From assembly GCA_018105865.1 (NCBI GenBank), contig CM030845.1, positions 7,447,890 through 7,511,889 on the forward strand: a stretch of 64,000 nucleotides of DNA. Direction: 5' to 3'. Positions 50,616 through 61,100 of the stretch are shown in pieces. How positions within the stretch are numbered: position 1 is the first letter of the stretch; every line of letters starts with the position of its first letter. The position numbers and the translations under genes were made by a program. The notes beneath the pieces are model-generated. The model saw only the letters and a list, made by a program, of their open reading frames with translations. It had not been told where the DNA came from and ran no database searches. The DNA comes from Metaphire vulgaris. Taxonomy: Eukaryota > Annelida > Clitellata > Crassiclitellata > Megascolecidae.

Positions 50616-50786
50616 CAGTGGCGTCTCCACAGGGAGGCAGAGGGGCGTGCCCCCATTGAGTGCCTGCCCCCTGTTTGGACCCTATACTTAATACTACATA
50701 CCTAGCAACAAATGGTTGTCCCCATGATTAGAACTTGCCACCCCAACGCGCCACCCCCCACTTGCCAAAAATTGGAGCCGCCACTG
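50616..50786. mobile_element. hAT MITE with exact 8-bp target duplication
   Basis: Ends CAGTGGCGTCTCCACAGG and TTGGAGCCGCCACTG, flanked by CATTAGCA on both sides (50608-50615, 50787-50794). Confidence 0.92.
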
Positions 50787-51083
50787 CATTAGCATGGCCG
50801 CAATCGGAGGGTACACTGGAGAGGCAGCTTTCCAAGTCTTGGCCCCTGGATATTTCACATTTAAATATTTAACTACGGTAGGCCCCTATGTGACGGTAGA
50901 AGATATCGTACATTGGGCTGGCCTGCCGCCTATTAAAGTCATGCAAGAGCATGGCCTAAAAAGTAGTAGTATTAATACTATTTTAATAGTAGGCCGATTT
51001 CTTTCCCCTCAACTATGGACACAACTATAGTGTGTTACCGTTGCTTCAACTAGCTATTACAGTAATTTCTTCTTTTGTATCTA

Positions 51084-51495
51084 GGGGCTGTCCATTAATT
51101 ACGTCAACAATTTAGGGGTGAGGGGGGTTGAAAAAGTTTGACAGTTGTTGACAGGGGGAGGGGGAGGGGTCAAGAGAAGTTGACGTCAACAATTTCACTT
51201 TTTACAAATAATCAAAAATAGGAAATTTCATGGAATACTAGCTACTTATTACAATGGAAAAAAGCATGGCAAAAAAGGTCATCACCACCACATTTTGACA
51301 CTCGATGAGCAAAACAGTGAAAAAATAGTCATCACTGCAAAAAATAATAACCTTGTTACTAGGACCTGTCATTGATCTGGGAGAGGAGGGTCAAAAGTTT
51401 TTGACGTAATTATAGGGGGTAACTGAAAGTTGACAGTTGTTGACAAGGGGAGCAGAGGGGGTCAAAAATTGTTGACATAATTAATAGACAGCCCC
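51084..51495. mobile_element. Harbinger-like MITE
   Basis: Terminal repeats GGGGCTGTCCATTAATTACG then TCAACAATTT, and on the right TTGTTGACATAATTAATAG then ACAGCCCC. Subterminal GTTGACAG repeats and AAAAAGGTCATC inside. The GGGGCTGT end suits PIF/Harbinger. The flanks (CTA, TTG) no longer match; the relative at 58335 has TTA on both sides. Confidence 0.8.
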
Positions 51496-51820
51496 TTGGC
51501 ACAAATCATGAAAATTAATGCATAATTCATATGATAAAGCCATCTTGAAGGAAGGAGAAATGGACTGAAAGCCGACAAAAGCAATGTTTTATTTTCTGAT
51601 AATTGTGGAATCAACTACAGTGTATAGTGTTTAAACACAATCAGATGTACTAATGTAGTTTAAAATTCTTTTACATATAGGTAACAGTAACACAAAGATC
51701 ACTGCATTATTCATATGGCAATATACCAGATAGGCAGACTGGCTCAAATGCAATGGGTACACAACAGGACCCCGAAAATTGATGTTCTAATCTTTTTATC
51801 AACAGTTTTACAATAACAGC

Positions 51821-52050
51821 CAGTGGCGAAGCAATATGCTCGGGGGCCCTTGGCGAAAAACGGGCAGGGGGCCCTTTCCGCTACTTTAGTGATCTCTTAT
51901 CAAACGTAAATTCCAGATGCGATGATGCGGTCTTGCACACTGGACCCTATTAGAGGGTTGAGTGACTCGGGTCGGAGACCCTTTGCAGGTCGGGGGTGAC
52001 GGGGACCCTTGGCATTTGGCCAGGTTGTCCATATAGCTGCTACGCCTCTG
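51821..52050. mobile_element. hAT MITE with exact 8-bp target duplication
   Basis: Ends CAGTGGCGAAGCAATATG and ATAGCTGCTACGCCTCTG, flanked by ATAACAGC on both sides (51813-51820, 52051-52058). Confidence 0.92.
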
Positions 52051-53469
52051 ATAACAGCAATAGTCCACCCCAATGAATACACTTTTAAAATGTACTCTTC
52101 TGTTTATATGTGCAAGAGCCATAGTTAGCCTATTACTAATATGTCAGAGCTTTAATACAGCTTTGCCCCAATGCCAACAAGATTTCTATTAAGAAATGCA
52201 AAAAATTGAAACACTGTGCTTTGCACGAGTTAACCTCATTTCTAAAGGAAAGGGTGCACCTGAATTTCTTGTTCAAATACATGAAATATGAAAAAAATAT
52301 TTGGTTCCCAAGATCATAGCCATCAGCAAACCTTGGAACAACAATAATAGGCTGTCAATGAATAGATGACAAAATCATTTTCACTCAATAGTGCAAATGA
52401 TACACATCAAATTTTAAAAAACAAAACCAGTTTTCAGAAATTTTATTCTCAGAAAATTTCTACAGACCAAATCACCAAACCAGTTCTCAGTAAAATACGA
52501 ATGACTAGGAGAAAAAAATAACAAATTTCTCTATCAACTTCTGTACATGGCTGTTGCAATTTTGACTTGTGCAACAGAGAATTATTATGTTTCAACTTTC
52601 TCAATCTATATCTATGGCCTTGAAGTGCCTAGAAACAATATTAAATTTTAATTACAATCTAAATGTACACACACACACAACAGCTCAAACCAAAGGCAAC
52701 ATACCTAAAAAACACTCCATACCACTGTGTATTTCTGCAAAGCTCCATTGCAAAAACCAATATACCGTAGTACGATGATCAAACCAAGAGAAATGACCAT
52801 CACAGGCAGATTGTGATATATAAAGTAAAAGAGCACTTTATTAAAGTTTATACATTTTGGTTATCATTAATTTAATCCTCCAACAATAAAAGTACAGGGT
52901 GATGCATTCAATAACCACAAAATAGGTTTATAAAATAGAATGAAATTAAAGCAAAAATCCACCCTAAAACATCCCGTCGTTTTCCAAACCATTCTCTTTA
53001 ATCTGTTCAAGTCAAGTGAATAATAAAATGTTATAAAGAATGCTGTAAATAAGCTTTGATGATCTGAAAATAATAACCTCAAGTGCCAAAAAAGATATTT
53101 TCATTTTCATAATCCGTAGCTCCAATTTTTGAAGTATATCAAGACAAAAAATAATAAAGCCGACAAATATGAGATATTTTGAACTATCAGTTTACTGACA
53201 ATGTCTGCAACTGAAACACTTCTTAACAAATACAACAATAAATTATACCTGCTATCATTCAAATATCAATTTAGATTGGCATAAAACATACAAAAATGCA
53301 AAATAGACAAAATGCTTGATACACTAATTGAAGTCAGCTGCAAATAAAAGAATTACCAGCACAAATGTGTGCAGAGTTTGACAGCAAAAGTCCTTGTACT
53401 TTTTTTACAATGTCATTGAGTACACAAGACGATGATCATCTCATGTCAGAAACTCGTCCATCAGTTCAA

Positions 53470-53547
53470 TCAATTAATTCCCAAGGTTCTATGGTTCTGC
53501 CACAGCCATTTGTGGTACATCCTTAATTTTGGGTGTTCTGGAGCAAT
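53470..53547 (-). CDS. MBD4: MBD4 exon 5 (C-terminus, 78 bp)
   Basis: Acceptor TGTAATTTAG|ATTGCTCC. Reads IAPEHPKLRMYHKWLWQNHR-TLGIN and stop, matching the vertebrate HPEDHKLNKYHDWLWENH ending. A minus-strand AATAAAG at 52837-52843 is a plausible poly(A) signal. Confidence 0.9.
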   Translation of the reverse strand: MAPEHPKLRMYHKWLWQNHRTLGIN

Positions 53548-56500
53548 CTAAATTACAAGAAAACAGAAAATATGCCTATAATGTTTGTCAGGAATAGTCT
53601 GCATTTGTCAGCAATTATGACAAAGACACTAGACGTACCGGTATTTAAATGACAAATTAAAACTGCACTGTTTTTTTTCTTCACAGTTATCTGGAACAGT
53701 GATTTAAATGCCATGGATATACAGAAATACTGTATTTTCAAATTATTAGGTTCCTACCAGTACTTGTATTATAGTACACCGCTAACATGATCAGGATGCA
53801 CAGTGGAGTAGTGGTGAAGCTGCTGCAGTACCATCAAAGTTATGGGTTCAAATCTGACCTTAGCAACTGCATAGCAACCTACAGTGTACGACAGGCTGTT
53901 CATGCCGAAAAGCCTGTCAAGAAGGCAATGGAAAATCTCCTCACTCATCTCATTCCCAAGTGACATAACATCAATTGGACAGAGAACACACCGCCACCGC
54001 CAATCTCATCACACGGCTGTCAAATTTATTTTTAAATGGAACTGTAAACCAAGCTAGATAAAATGCATACCTGCTTCCATTCATTTACACAAAACATTCT
54101 GTACGAATCTTTTCCGTAACTTGTAACACCATACAAAGCAGTAGGATCTTGCCACTTAGCTGTAACATATTCTTCTGTCAAACAAAACAGTACAATTAAA
54201 ATCATCATCAGCATCATCATCATCTTCTGCCAAACAAAACAATATAAACAAACACATCATCATCGTCGTTGTCACCAACACTGTTGTTGTCATCAATATT
54301 GACTATAGGCTCATCGTCCATTGGTGGGTAATGCCATCTCTAGCTTGTTGCCATTCTTTCCTTACCATTGCCCTGTGACTCAGTTTCTGTAAACGGCTTT
54401 CATGCCATTCTTCAATATTGTCATACCATTCCTCGCGTGGTCTTCCTTTCTTAATGGCACCTTCCATTATTCCAAACATTAGAGCTTTTAATCTTTCTGT
54501 CCTCTATCATTCTGCATATGTGCCCCAAAATTAAAATACACAAATATAAACAATTGATATCACTACCAAATAAGCAACACAAGTGCCATAAAATATCTTA
54601 AAAATTGATTTCTACAGCTTCTGTCTTTCTGTTCATTCAAAGATAAATTCCACTGTTTGCCTGTAAGGAAATTGTATTATATTTGATACAAGACTATTTG
54701 ATAAAAGACTAAAATAACTGTACAAAGCCGAGAACAAACCAGAAAACTTCTTTATGGTGACAATAATGTCTTCCGAGAGTGTAACTTGCTTCAAGATCTT
54801 GCTAATTTTCTTGGTACTCAACAGCCGAAGAGCCCCTGGAGTTGGACAGAGCTTGAAGAATCGTCGCACAGTTCTCCTTGGAAGTCCACTTTCTAAACAT
54901 TTAAATGAAAATTTCCGATCTAGTACAACTACATACAAATTTTATATTACACTAACCAAGATTCACAAAGTCATAAATTACATTACACTAGTTTATGGCC
55001 AAATGAAATGAAAAATAGCCATAGTACTGTATATTAATAATATATTATGAAATTCACATACTTATTTACTAATAATTATATATTATAATCCAACAATCAT
55101 TGCAGACTTTGTAAGTATGAAGAAAAGCAAACACAAACAAAACATAAAAATAATAAGAGCTTCAATTGAAAACATGGTTATAATAATTTTATGGAACTCA
55201 GTCTAATATTTCTGGAATTAAAACAATACATTTAACAATGCTTAGACAAATGTACAGGTCTCAGGTACATGCAACCAATTAAACTAATTTATTAGACAAA
55301 GCAGTGATCATAAACAAAGAAAGAAGATTTAAACCAAATCCAAAAAATCAGATTTACCAGGCAAGCATCTTTCCTTTGAATTCATGAAGAAGCTGGTAAC
55401 CAGGACTTTCCATGGGTTACCACCGAGTGATTCTTCTACCAAATTGTAAGGAGATTGTGGTGGGATCCATCTCTCCAGTACTGGCTGCTTCAAACCGGAA
55501 TGTACTTGTTTCAATGTTGTGAACTGGTTTGAAACATTTTTATTGTCAGTGCTATGACAAGACTGATTATTTTCAGTCAATTTACTATTAGCATACAAAT
55601 GTACCAAACTGCTATTACTGCATTCCTCCAGAACAGGATTACCCACAGAGCTGCCAACACCAAGCAAATTATAATCGGGTGCAATTTCCAAATCTGAAAA
55701 TGTCTTTGCTGAAGAGATGCCATCCACTGAGTTGTTGACATTGGAATCACTTCCCAAGTTTTTCAATTGATTTGATTTCTGATCTTCATCACAATTGAAT
55801 GTCGAATGATCATTGTAAATTTGACTATGTTCAATATCGGAGAACAGTTCAGGACTTTCACTTTCACAAGAAACATGGCACACAGACCGATCCAACAATC
55901 GCTCTGAAGCATTGTCATCTAACCACTCTTCAGCTAACAATTTGTTGCATTTAGTATCCAAACCATTATCTGGCAGCTTCTTAGAAGTGAGTTCGTCCAT
56001 ACTGTTGGCAGTAAATGTAATTTCTCTTTTGACACAAGGCAAAACGTTCAACTTAATCTTAAGTTTCTGTCGTAATTTAAACGATGAAGAATGCTTCAGG
56101 TTTTTAGCAGACAAGAAAACTTTAGACTTGCTAAAATTGGAAATTGAAAGTTTATTCTGCTTTTTAGATTTATTAGAAGAAACAGTTAACATCCTTGGTT
56201 TCTTTGACTTCTTCCTTTCAGAAATATCCGAAACACTAAAACTGTCAGAATTTTCAAGACTAAAACGCTTGATCTTTTCTCTGCTATTATGCTTGTCAGA
56301 ACCATTCTCGACTTTATTCTTCTGTGACTTTCTGTGCACATTTTCTTGGGATGAACTTCTATTCAATATCTTTACCTTTGCCTGTAACAGATCAGATGTG
56401 CTGCTATTCGAACAATCTACGCCCTCTGCAACTGATACACTACGAACAGTGAAATCAAAGCTATCTATATTGTATTGATCCACAGTGCCCGTTTTTGTTA

Positions 56501-57136
56501 AATAGGTCAAAATTTCTGCCTTTGATCGATGTTTTCTGCCATCAGGACTAAACAATAGAACAAAGCAATAAATTAAAAGAACAGACATAATAAAAAACAT
56601 TTTCCTTTGGTTGCAAAGTTGCGATAGAAGTCTACTAAAAGAGACATTGTCATCATATTTCAGAGGAGCTAGCATATAACACAGCATTTTGCTACTGTCA
56701 CAGACCACCAATAAGTCAGAGGGTCTATGAGCCTTCTAAACAGTTTTATGTCTACACACACACACACACGTGCATACATGCACACCTACCTTATGACCTG
56801 CTGTTAAGACTGCAAATTGGATGATGCCTCAAGCCTTGAAATTTGGAGGGTAAGTGGCCATAGACAATTAAGCAAAAATTGTACGAGATAAAAATATAAA
56901 CTATAAGTTAACAAATGAAATACAAAAATTCATAAGTTTTAAGTAAAGTACAGCAACTTAGAACTCCTCAACAAGAACCACTTGAAAACATCCTCAAGAC
57001 ATTCTAGTACTCACCTGTAAATGTAAGCATCATATTTTCCAGCTGATTTACCAGCCAGTCGCTTCACATAAATTTTTTTCCACCCTGAAGGGAGCGCCTG
57101 GGTGCTTGGATCCAAAAACCTTGGTTCTGCCATCAT
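53470..57136 (-). CDS. MBD4: Methyl-CpG-binding domain DNA glycosylase MBD4 (complete)
   Basis: Removes T or U mispaired with G, mainly at deaminated CpG, in base excision repair (family knowledge). Five exons: 57015-57136, 55358-56547, 54740-54892, 54071-54174, 53470-53547; phases agree and total 548 residues. The MBD spans about residues 14-60 (LPSGWKKIYVKRLAGKSAGK; YIYSPDGRKHRSKAEI), split by intron 1. Residues about 75-395 are a low-complexity basic/Ser-rich linker. The HhH-GPD glycosylase starts at about residue 401 (WIPPQSPYNLVEESLGGNPW) and includes YGVTSYGKDSYRMFCVNEWK with the catalytic Asp at about 511 (human D560). It ends YHKWLWQNHRTLGIN. About six extra residues (CLPESGLPRR region) lie at the exon 2/3 junction. 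The start is the first ATG of MMAEPRF, after an in-frame stop. Head to head with RBM22. Confidence 0.94.
53548..54070. other. MBD4 intron 4 with a SINE
   Basis: Contains the SINE described at 53790-53980. The rest shows no feature. Confidence 0.6.
53790..53980 (+). mobile_element. tRNA-derived SINE
   Basis: A-box-like GTGGAGTAGTGGTG (53802-53815) and B box GGGTTCAAATCTG (53843-53855), with a tRNA-unrelated body (GACAGGCTGTTCATGCCGAA). Opposite to MBD4. Confidence 0.6.
54071..54174 (-). CDS. MBD4: MBD4 exon 4 (catalytic Asp)
   Basis: Acceptor TTTGACAG|AAGAATATG, donor AAGCAG|GTATGC. EEYVTAKWQDPTALYGVTSY then GKDSYRMFCVNEWKQ. Confidence 0.94.
54245..54540 (-). mobile_element. LINE reverse-transcriptase C-terminal remnant in MBD4 intron 3
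   Basis: Minus strand reads LGHICRMIEDRKIKS, then after a frameshift MFGIMEGAIKKGRPREEWYD and NIEEWHESRLQKLSHRAMVR to a stop. GRPREEWYDNIEEW is the conserved GRPRxxWxDxV tail of LINE ORF2. Followed by CAT/GAC simple repeat. Confidence 0.8.
54740..54892 (-). CDS. MBD4: MBD4 exon 3
   Basis: Acceptor AAATGTTTAG|AAAGTGG, donor TTCTG|GTTTGT. Encodes RRFFKLCPTPGALRLLSTKK and ISKILKQVTLSEDIIVTIKK, corresponding to LWKFLEKYPSAE...VKFS of vertebrate MBD4. Confidence 0.88.
54893..55357. other. MBD4 intron 2, nothing recognised
   Basis: AT-rich intron with no visible element. Confidence 0.6.
55358..56547 (-). CDS. MBD4: MBD4 exon 2 (second half of MBD, linker, glycosylase start)
   Basis: Acceptor ATTGTTTAG|TCCTGATG, donor CCTG|GTAAATC. 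Begins SPDGRKHRSKAEILTYLTKT. Ends with NPWKVLVTSFFMNSKE and CLP. The 1.19 kb length mirrors the large central exon of vertebrate MBD4. Confidence 0.92.
56548..57014. other. MBD4 intron 1
   Basis: A short (CA)n near 56756-56768 is the only repeat. Confidence 0.6.
57015..57136 (-). CDS. MBD4: MBD4 exon 1
   Basis: MMAEPRFLDPSTQALPSGWK and the first half of the MBD, ending TACAG|GTGAGT in phase 2. Confidence 0.92.
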
Positions 57137-58065
57137 CACCTTTGATTCTTACTATTACTGAAATAAAACGATAACAATAAACTGCAAATTTTTCTTTTGA
57201 TGAAACAAGAATAATAATGTGGTTGTGATTTTAAGTGGTTTAGGAGGCTAAGTAAGCCTGTGTGAAAACCACTGAATGGACCAAAAATGTTTCGCTTGAG
57301 TTTAAATAAAAGTCAGTCAGTCATTCATATAAATCAAGTCACTAGTCACTACACGCGATGTCAATACACGGAGTAGTATTTATAGATTACGCGCTACAAT
57401 GCACAGGTTTGCTGACATCCTAAAGTACTTGACCTACTTGTCCCCCAAATTGGTCGCAGTCGTCTAAACTCGGCGAAATTAAACTCAAATTATCTAAAGA
57501 TACATCGACCGCCATTTTTACCCTAAGTCAAAAAAGTCAGTGTTGCGGTCCTTGAGGAAGTGGGATGAATTGTCAGGACTCAAGAGCCAGTGCGAAATAT
57601 CATTCAAATATGCCTAAAATGGGTCGTTTTATATGATAGCTAGGGTCCAGCAGTAGAGCCGGTGTGGCGATTACAGTCATTTTGCACTATCATCATGAGA
57701 GTGATAAATGACTTTTGAAGCTCATTATTTTCGTTCAGTAAACAACCAGTCGTTCAGTCAGTCAATTAATCATAAAATTCGCATCGATACTATTACACCC
57801 TGGGCAACTTTCGAAGTTTTCCCAAGATTATAATGACAATAGATATGACAATAATGACGCGTCATCCGCCTCCTAAACCACTTTAAATAACATTATTATT
57901 TTTATTTAATGGTAAAACTCAAATGTAATTCTTAAAATTTCCCGTGTTTTGCTGCGGCAACAGTCGCAACACTAATCGCCGCCAACTTCCGCTTTTCTGT
58001 AATTTCACGCTTTTGTCTAATATTAAATAAATTTGAAAGCTGAATTATTTTATGTGATAAAAAAG
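57137..58065. promoter_or_regulatory. Divergent MBD4/RBM22 intergenic promoter region
   Basis: 929 bp between opposing ATGs. TATA-less; YY1-like ACCGCCATTTTT (57509-57520) and ETS-like AACTTCCGC (57978-57986). Two SINE 3' fragments, minus strand at 57234-57290 and plus strand at 57880-57900, match the 11400-11545 SINE (CTAAACCACTTTAAAT). Shared regulation is inference. Confidence 0.55.
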
Positions 58066-58119
58066 ATGGCTATGTCAAAGAGTGCAAACATTTACAGCCG
58101 ACAAGCTTGGGAAGAAAGT
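58066..58119 (+). CDS. RBM22: RBM22 exon 1
   Basis: [18 protein letters not shown], donor AAAGT|GTATGT, phase 0. The GT two bases earlier would break the frame. Confidence 0.9.
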
Positions 58120-61100
58120 GTATGTATATTGTAGAATATAGTATAGAATGGTATGGCATGGTGTACACGGCAGGGTTCGGTTCTTGAGACTGTCGTTTTG
58201 CTTGTATATATGGCATCTTCACTGGAAATTTTAAGATCCGTCAGTAAATCTTAATATACAATTGACTACAAATGTCCATGCTTAGATCATTTGTTTGAAG
58301 ACCAATTGTCATAAAAGTGACATCTTTGCCGTTAGGAGAGGTCTATTAATTACGTCAACAAAATAAGGAGAGGGGTTTGAAAAAGTTTGACAGTTGTTGA
58401 CAGAGGGAGGGGGGTTCATGAGAAGTTGACGTTAACAATATCATTTTTGACAAATGATAAAAAATAGAAAATTTCATGGAATACTATTTATTACAATGGA
58501 AAAAGCCTGATAGGCAAAAACAAGGTCATCATCACCACATGACGCTTGAAGAACAAAAGAATGGGAAAATGGTCATCGCCGCAAAAATAATAACCTTCTA
58601 GACTTTTAGGGAGAACCGTCACTGATCTTAGTTGGAGGGGGGGTCAAAAGTTTTTGACATAATTCATAATTATAGGGGGTCAGTGAAAGTTGACAGTTGG
58701 GTAGACGTGGGGGCGAATGTCATAATGTATCAGTACGCGGGCTAAGGCCGAAGTATTACTGTATCATTGAGTGACTGCAGCACACAAACCAAAGCACAGA
58801 CACGCAAATAGGAGCACACTAGTCTTATAGCACAATTACACGTGGTCTATGTAGCGCTTTCTTTTCATTTTCTTTCTCTTTAATTCTAATAATAATGCAG
58901 CCACTTGGCCTGTTTAGACACACGGTTTCAAAATTTAACTTTAGATCGTATATCGAAGAATATATATATATATTCAATGTTCTATTTTTTATTGTCTCTA
59001 TGGAGCCTTGAACGGAACTTCTTCTGTGTTTACGGACTACTTTTGGTTACCCAGTTCGCACCCACGTCTACCGACAGTTGTTGACAAGGGGGGAGGGGGT
59101 TAAAAATTGCCCCAAAAATGTTGACATAATTAATGGACAGCCCCTTAGGTCTTAGCGGCCGTCAATAAAGTGCGTCCAGTGTTTTTTTATTTTTTAGGAA
59201 AAAGGTTTGGGAACCCATTTCATGTCTGTTTTGTCGTTAGAAATGATAATTGAATTTGCTCACTGAACGCTATAGATGTATGAAAGAGATAAGCGTCTTT
59301 TACAAGAATCTAAAGGAGACTCAAAGATTAATTTATCATTAAAACTGTCCAGAATAAAAAAGATGTGCAAAATACTGGTATTAGGCATCAACTTCCAGAT
59401 TTTTTCCAGTTTTCATCGGACAAATTGTCTTGATTTCTTTTCTTGCTTTGTGAGTCTAGAGCTGAATATCTGCCTCAAATCAGCCAAGAGTCAATGTGCA
59501 TTGTAGGATCGAAATATGTGAGAGATGAACCAACTAATCTAATGAATAATAGTGATGAGCTTGTGTTTGTCATAAGTGAAGTTTTCATTGTGGTGATTAA
59601 CAAATTCATTTGTGTGAACCCCTTTCACACCCATTAGAAGAAATGAAAATTGTATTAAGAGCATGTACCAGAGGAAGCATTTTAGCCTAATATGTTTTTT
59701 CCATAAGGTATTGACAGAATCCATGAATGATTTCTCTTTTGTTAAGTTATAACCTGCTACACAAATCCTTGATTTCCATTTATCAAACTTTCAACTGATC
59801 GTTAGTCAACGTCTCTGATCTAGTATGTGAGCCCATTGAGCAAGTTCAAGATCCTCATTAGAAAGTAATTTTTTCACAATTGACTAAGTTTTTTGTAAAA
59901 GACTGGGATCAAGTGAGGATTATTGCATATGCTGACTTTAGCCTTTTCATTTCTAGGACTTTCCAATTCTATGCAACACATGTCTCGGTGACAACCCATA
60001 TGTGCGAATGGTAAGTTCATACAGATATATGGATGTTCTTGTATATTCCCTGTTATGTTGTTTCGATGCTATAATTTCAAACTGTAACATGTCTACAATT
60101 TCAAACTGTAACATGTCTACATGCCTTATGTTTAACCCCACAAAGACAGAGTTCCTACGGCTGAAACATCTGATTATACCTTTCACCTTTGATGGGATAG
60201 ACATTGCTCCAAACTCGGTTATTCATCTACTCCGTATCCTTGTTGATGAAGTACTAACCTTTGATAACAACATAAGCCACCTAAACAAGAACTGCTATTA
60301 CCAACTACAAAGGAATAAGGACGTACGATGCTACTTTCCAACATCCGTTGCTGTTCAGCTCATGCATGCTCTTGTTCTGCCTAAGATCAACTACTGCAAT
60401 TATGTACTGCTTGGCCTTCGAGGCAGTCAGTTAAACCAACTACAATCAGTTCTGAACTTTCATGTACATCTGATTTCTGGCTGGAATGATTATGTACAAT
60501 GCCTATTCTCAGAGACAAGCTGCACTGGCTATGAACTCCTGAGCGCATGATCTTCAAGCGATGCCAGCTCACCTAGCGGGCCTTGAACAATCCATTTTGT
60601 CCTGATTACATCTCCTCACTTGTTTCCAGAGCTACGCTGAATGATTGATGCTACAAACTTTGATCAAGCAGTCGGGCACAGCTACTTGTTCCACCTCCAG
60701 CAAAGACAGCCAAGTTCGGCGAACGATCGGCTTCATGAGGGAATCCACTTGTTATCTCATTTTGGAAGAATCTGAAGACTCGCTTGTTTAGCATCTCATT
60801 CAAGTGACACCTGTCAAAGCACCCTTGACTGACCTTCATTACAACATGGCGCTATATATGTTGTCTTGCTGCTAATAATAATAATAATAATCTATGCAGA
60901 TTTTTGTGCTTCATTAATTGTAATCATAGACTATTTAGGTCTGACTGTATTTCTTCAACTGGTTTTAGCCATTTTTGGCATTACTCTGCAACTTTCGTAT
61001 AATCAGGAAATAAGAAAGAAGTAGGCTCAGTTAAAGACTATTTACTAAAAAACTGGAAAAACTGGTTATAGACATATCTGTGTTGTAGACAAAAGAAAAG

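Larger units (their letters stand above)
38996..53469. other. Large intergenic block between basonuclin and MBD4
   Basis: Contains GC-rich islands (39110-39320, 42980-43330, 46750-47140, 49100-49600), many MITEs, a LINE end, a 5S-like sequence and microsatellites. 40160-40900, 44870-45600 and 52060-52850 show nothing I can identify. No family-supported coding exon. Confidence 0.55.

Noticed and set aside
60002..60550. 182-codon ORF as a host gene
   Set aside because: Sequence is a decayed LINE reverse-transcriptase C-terminus inside an RBM22 intron.
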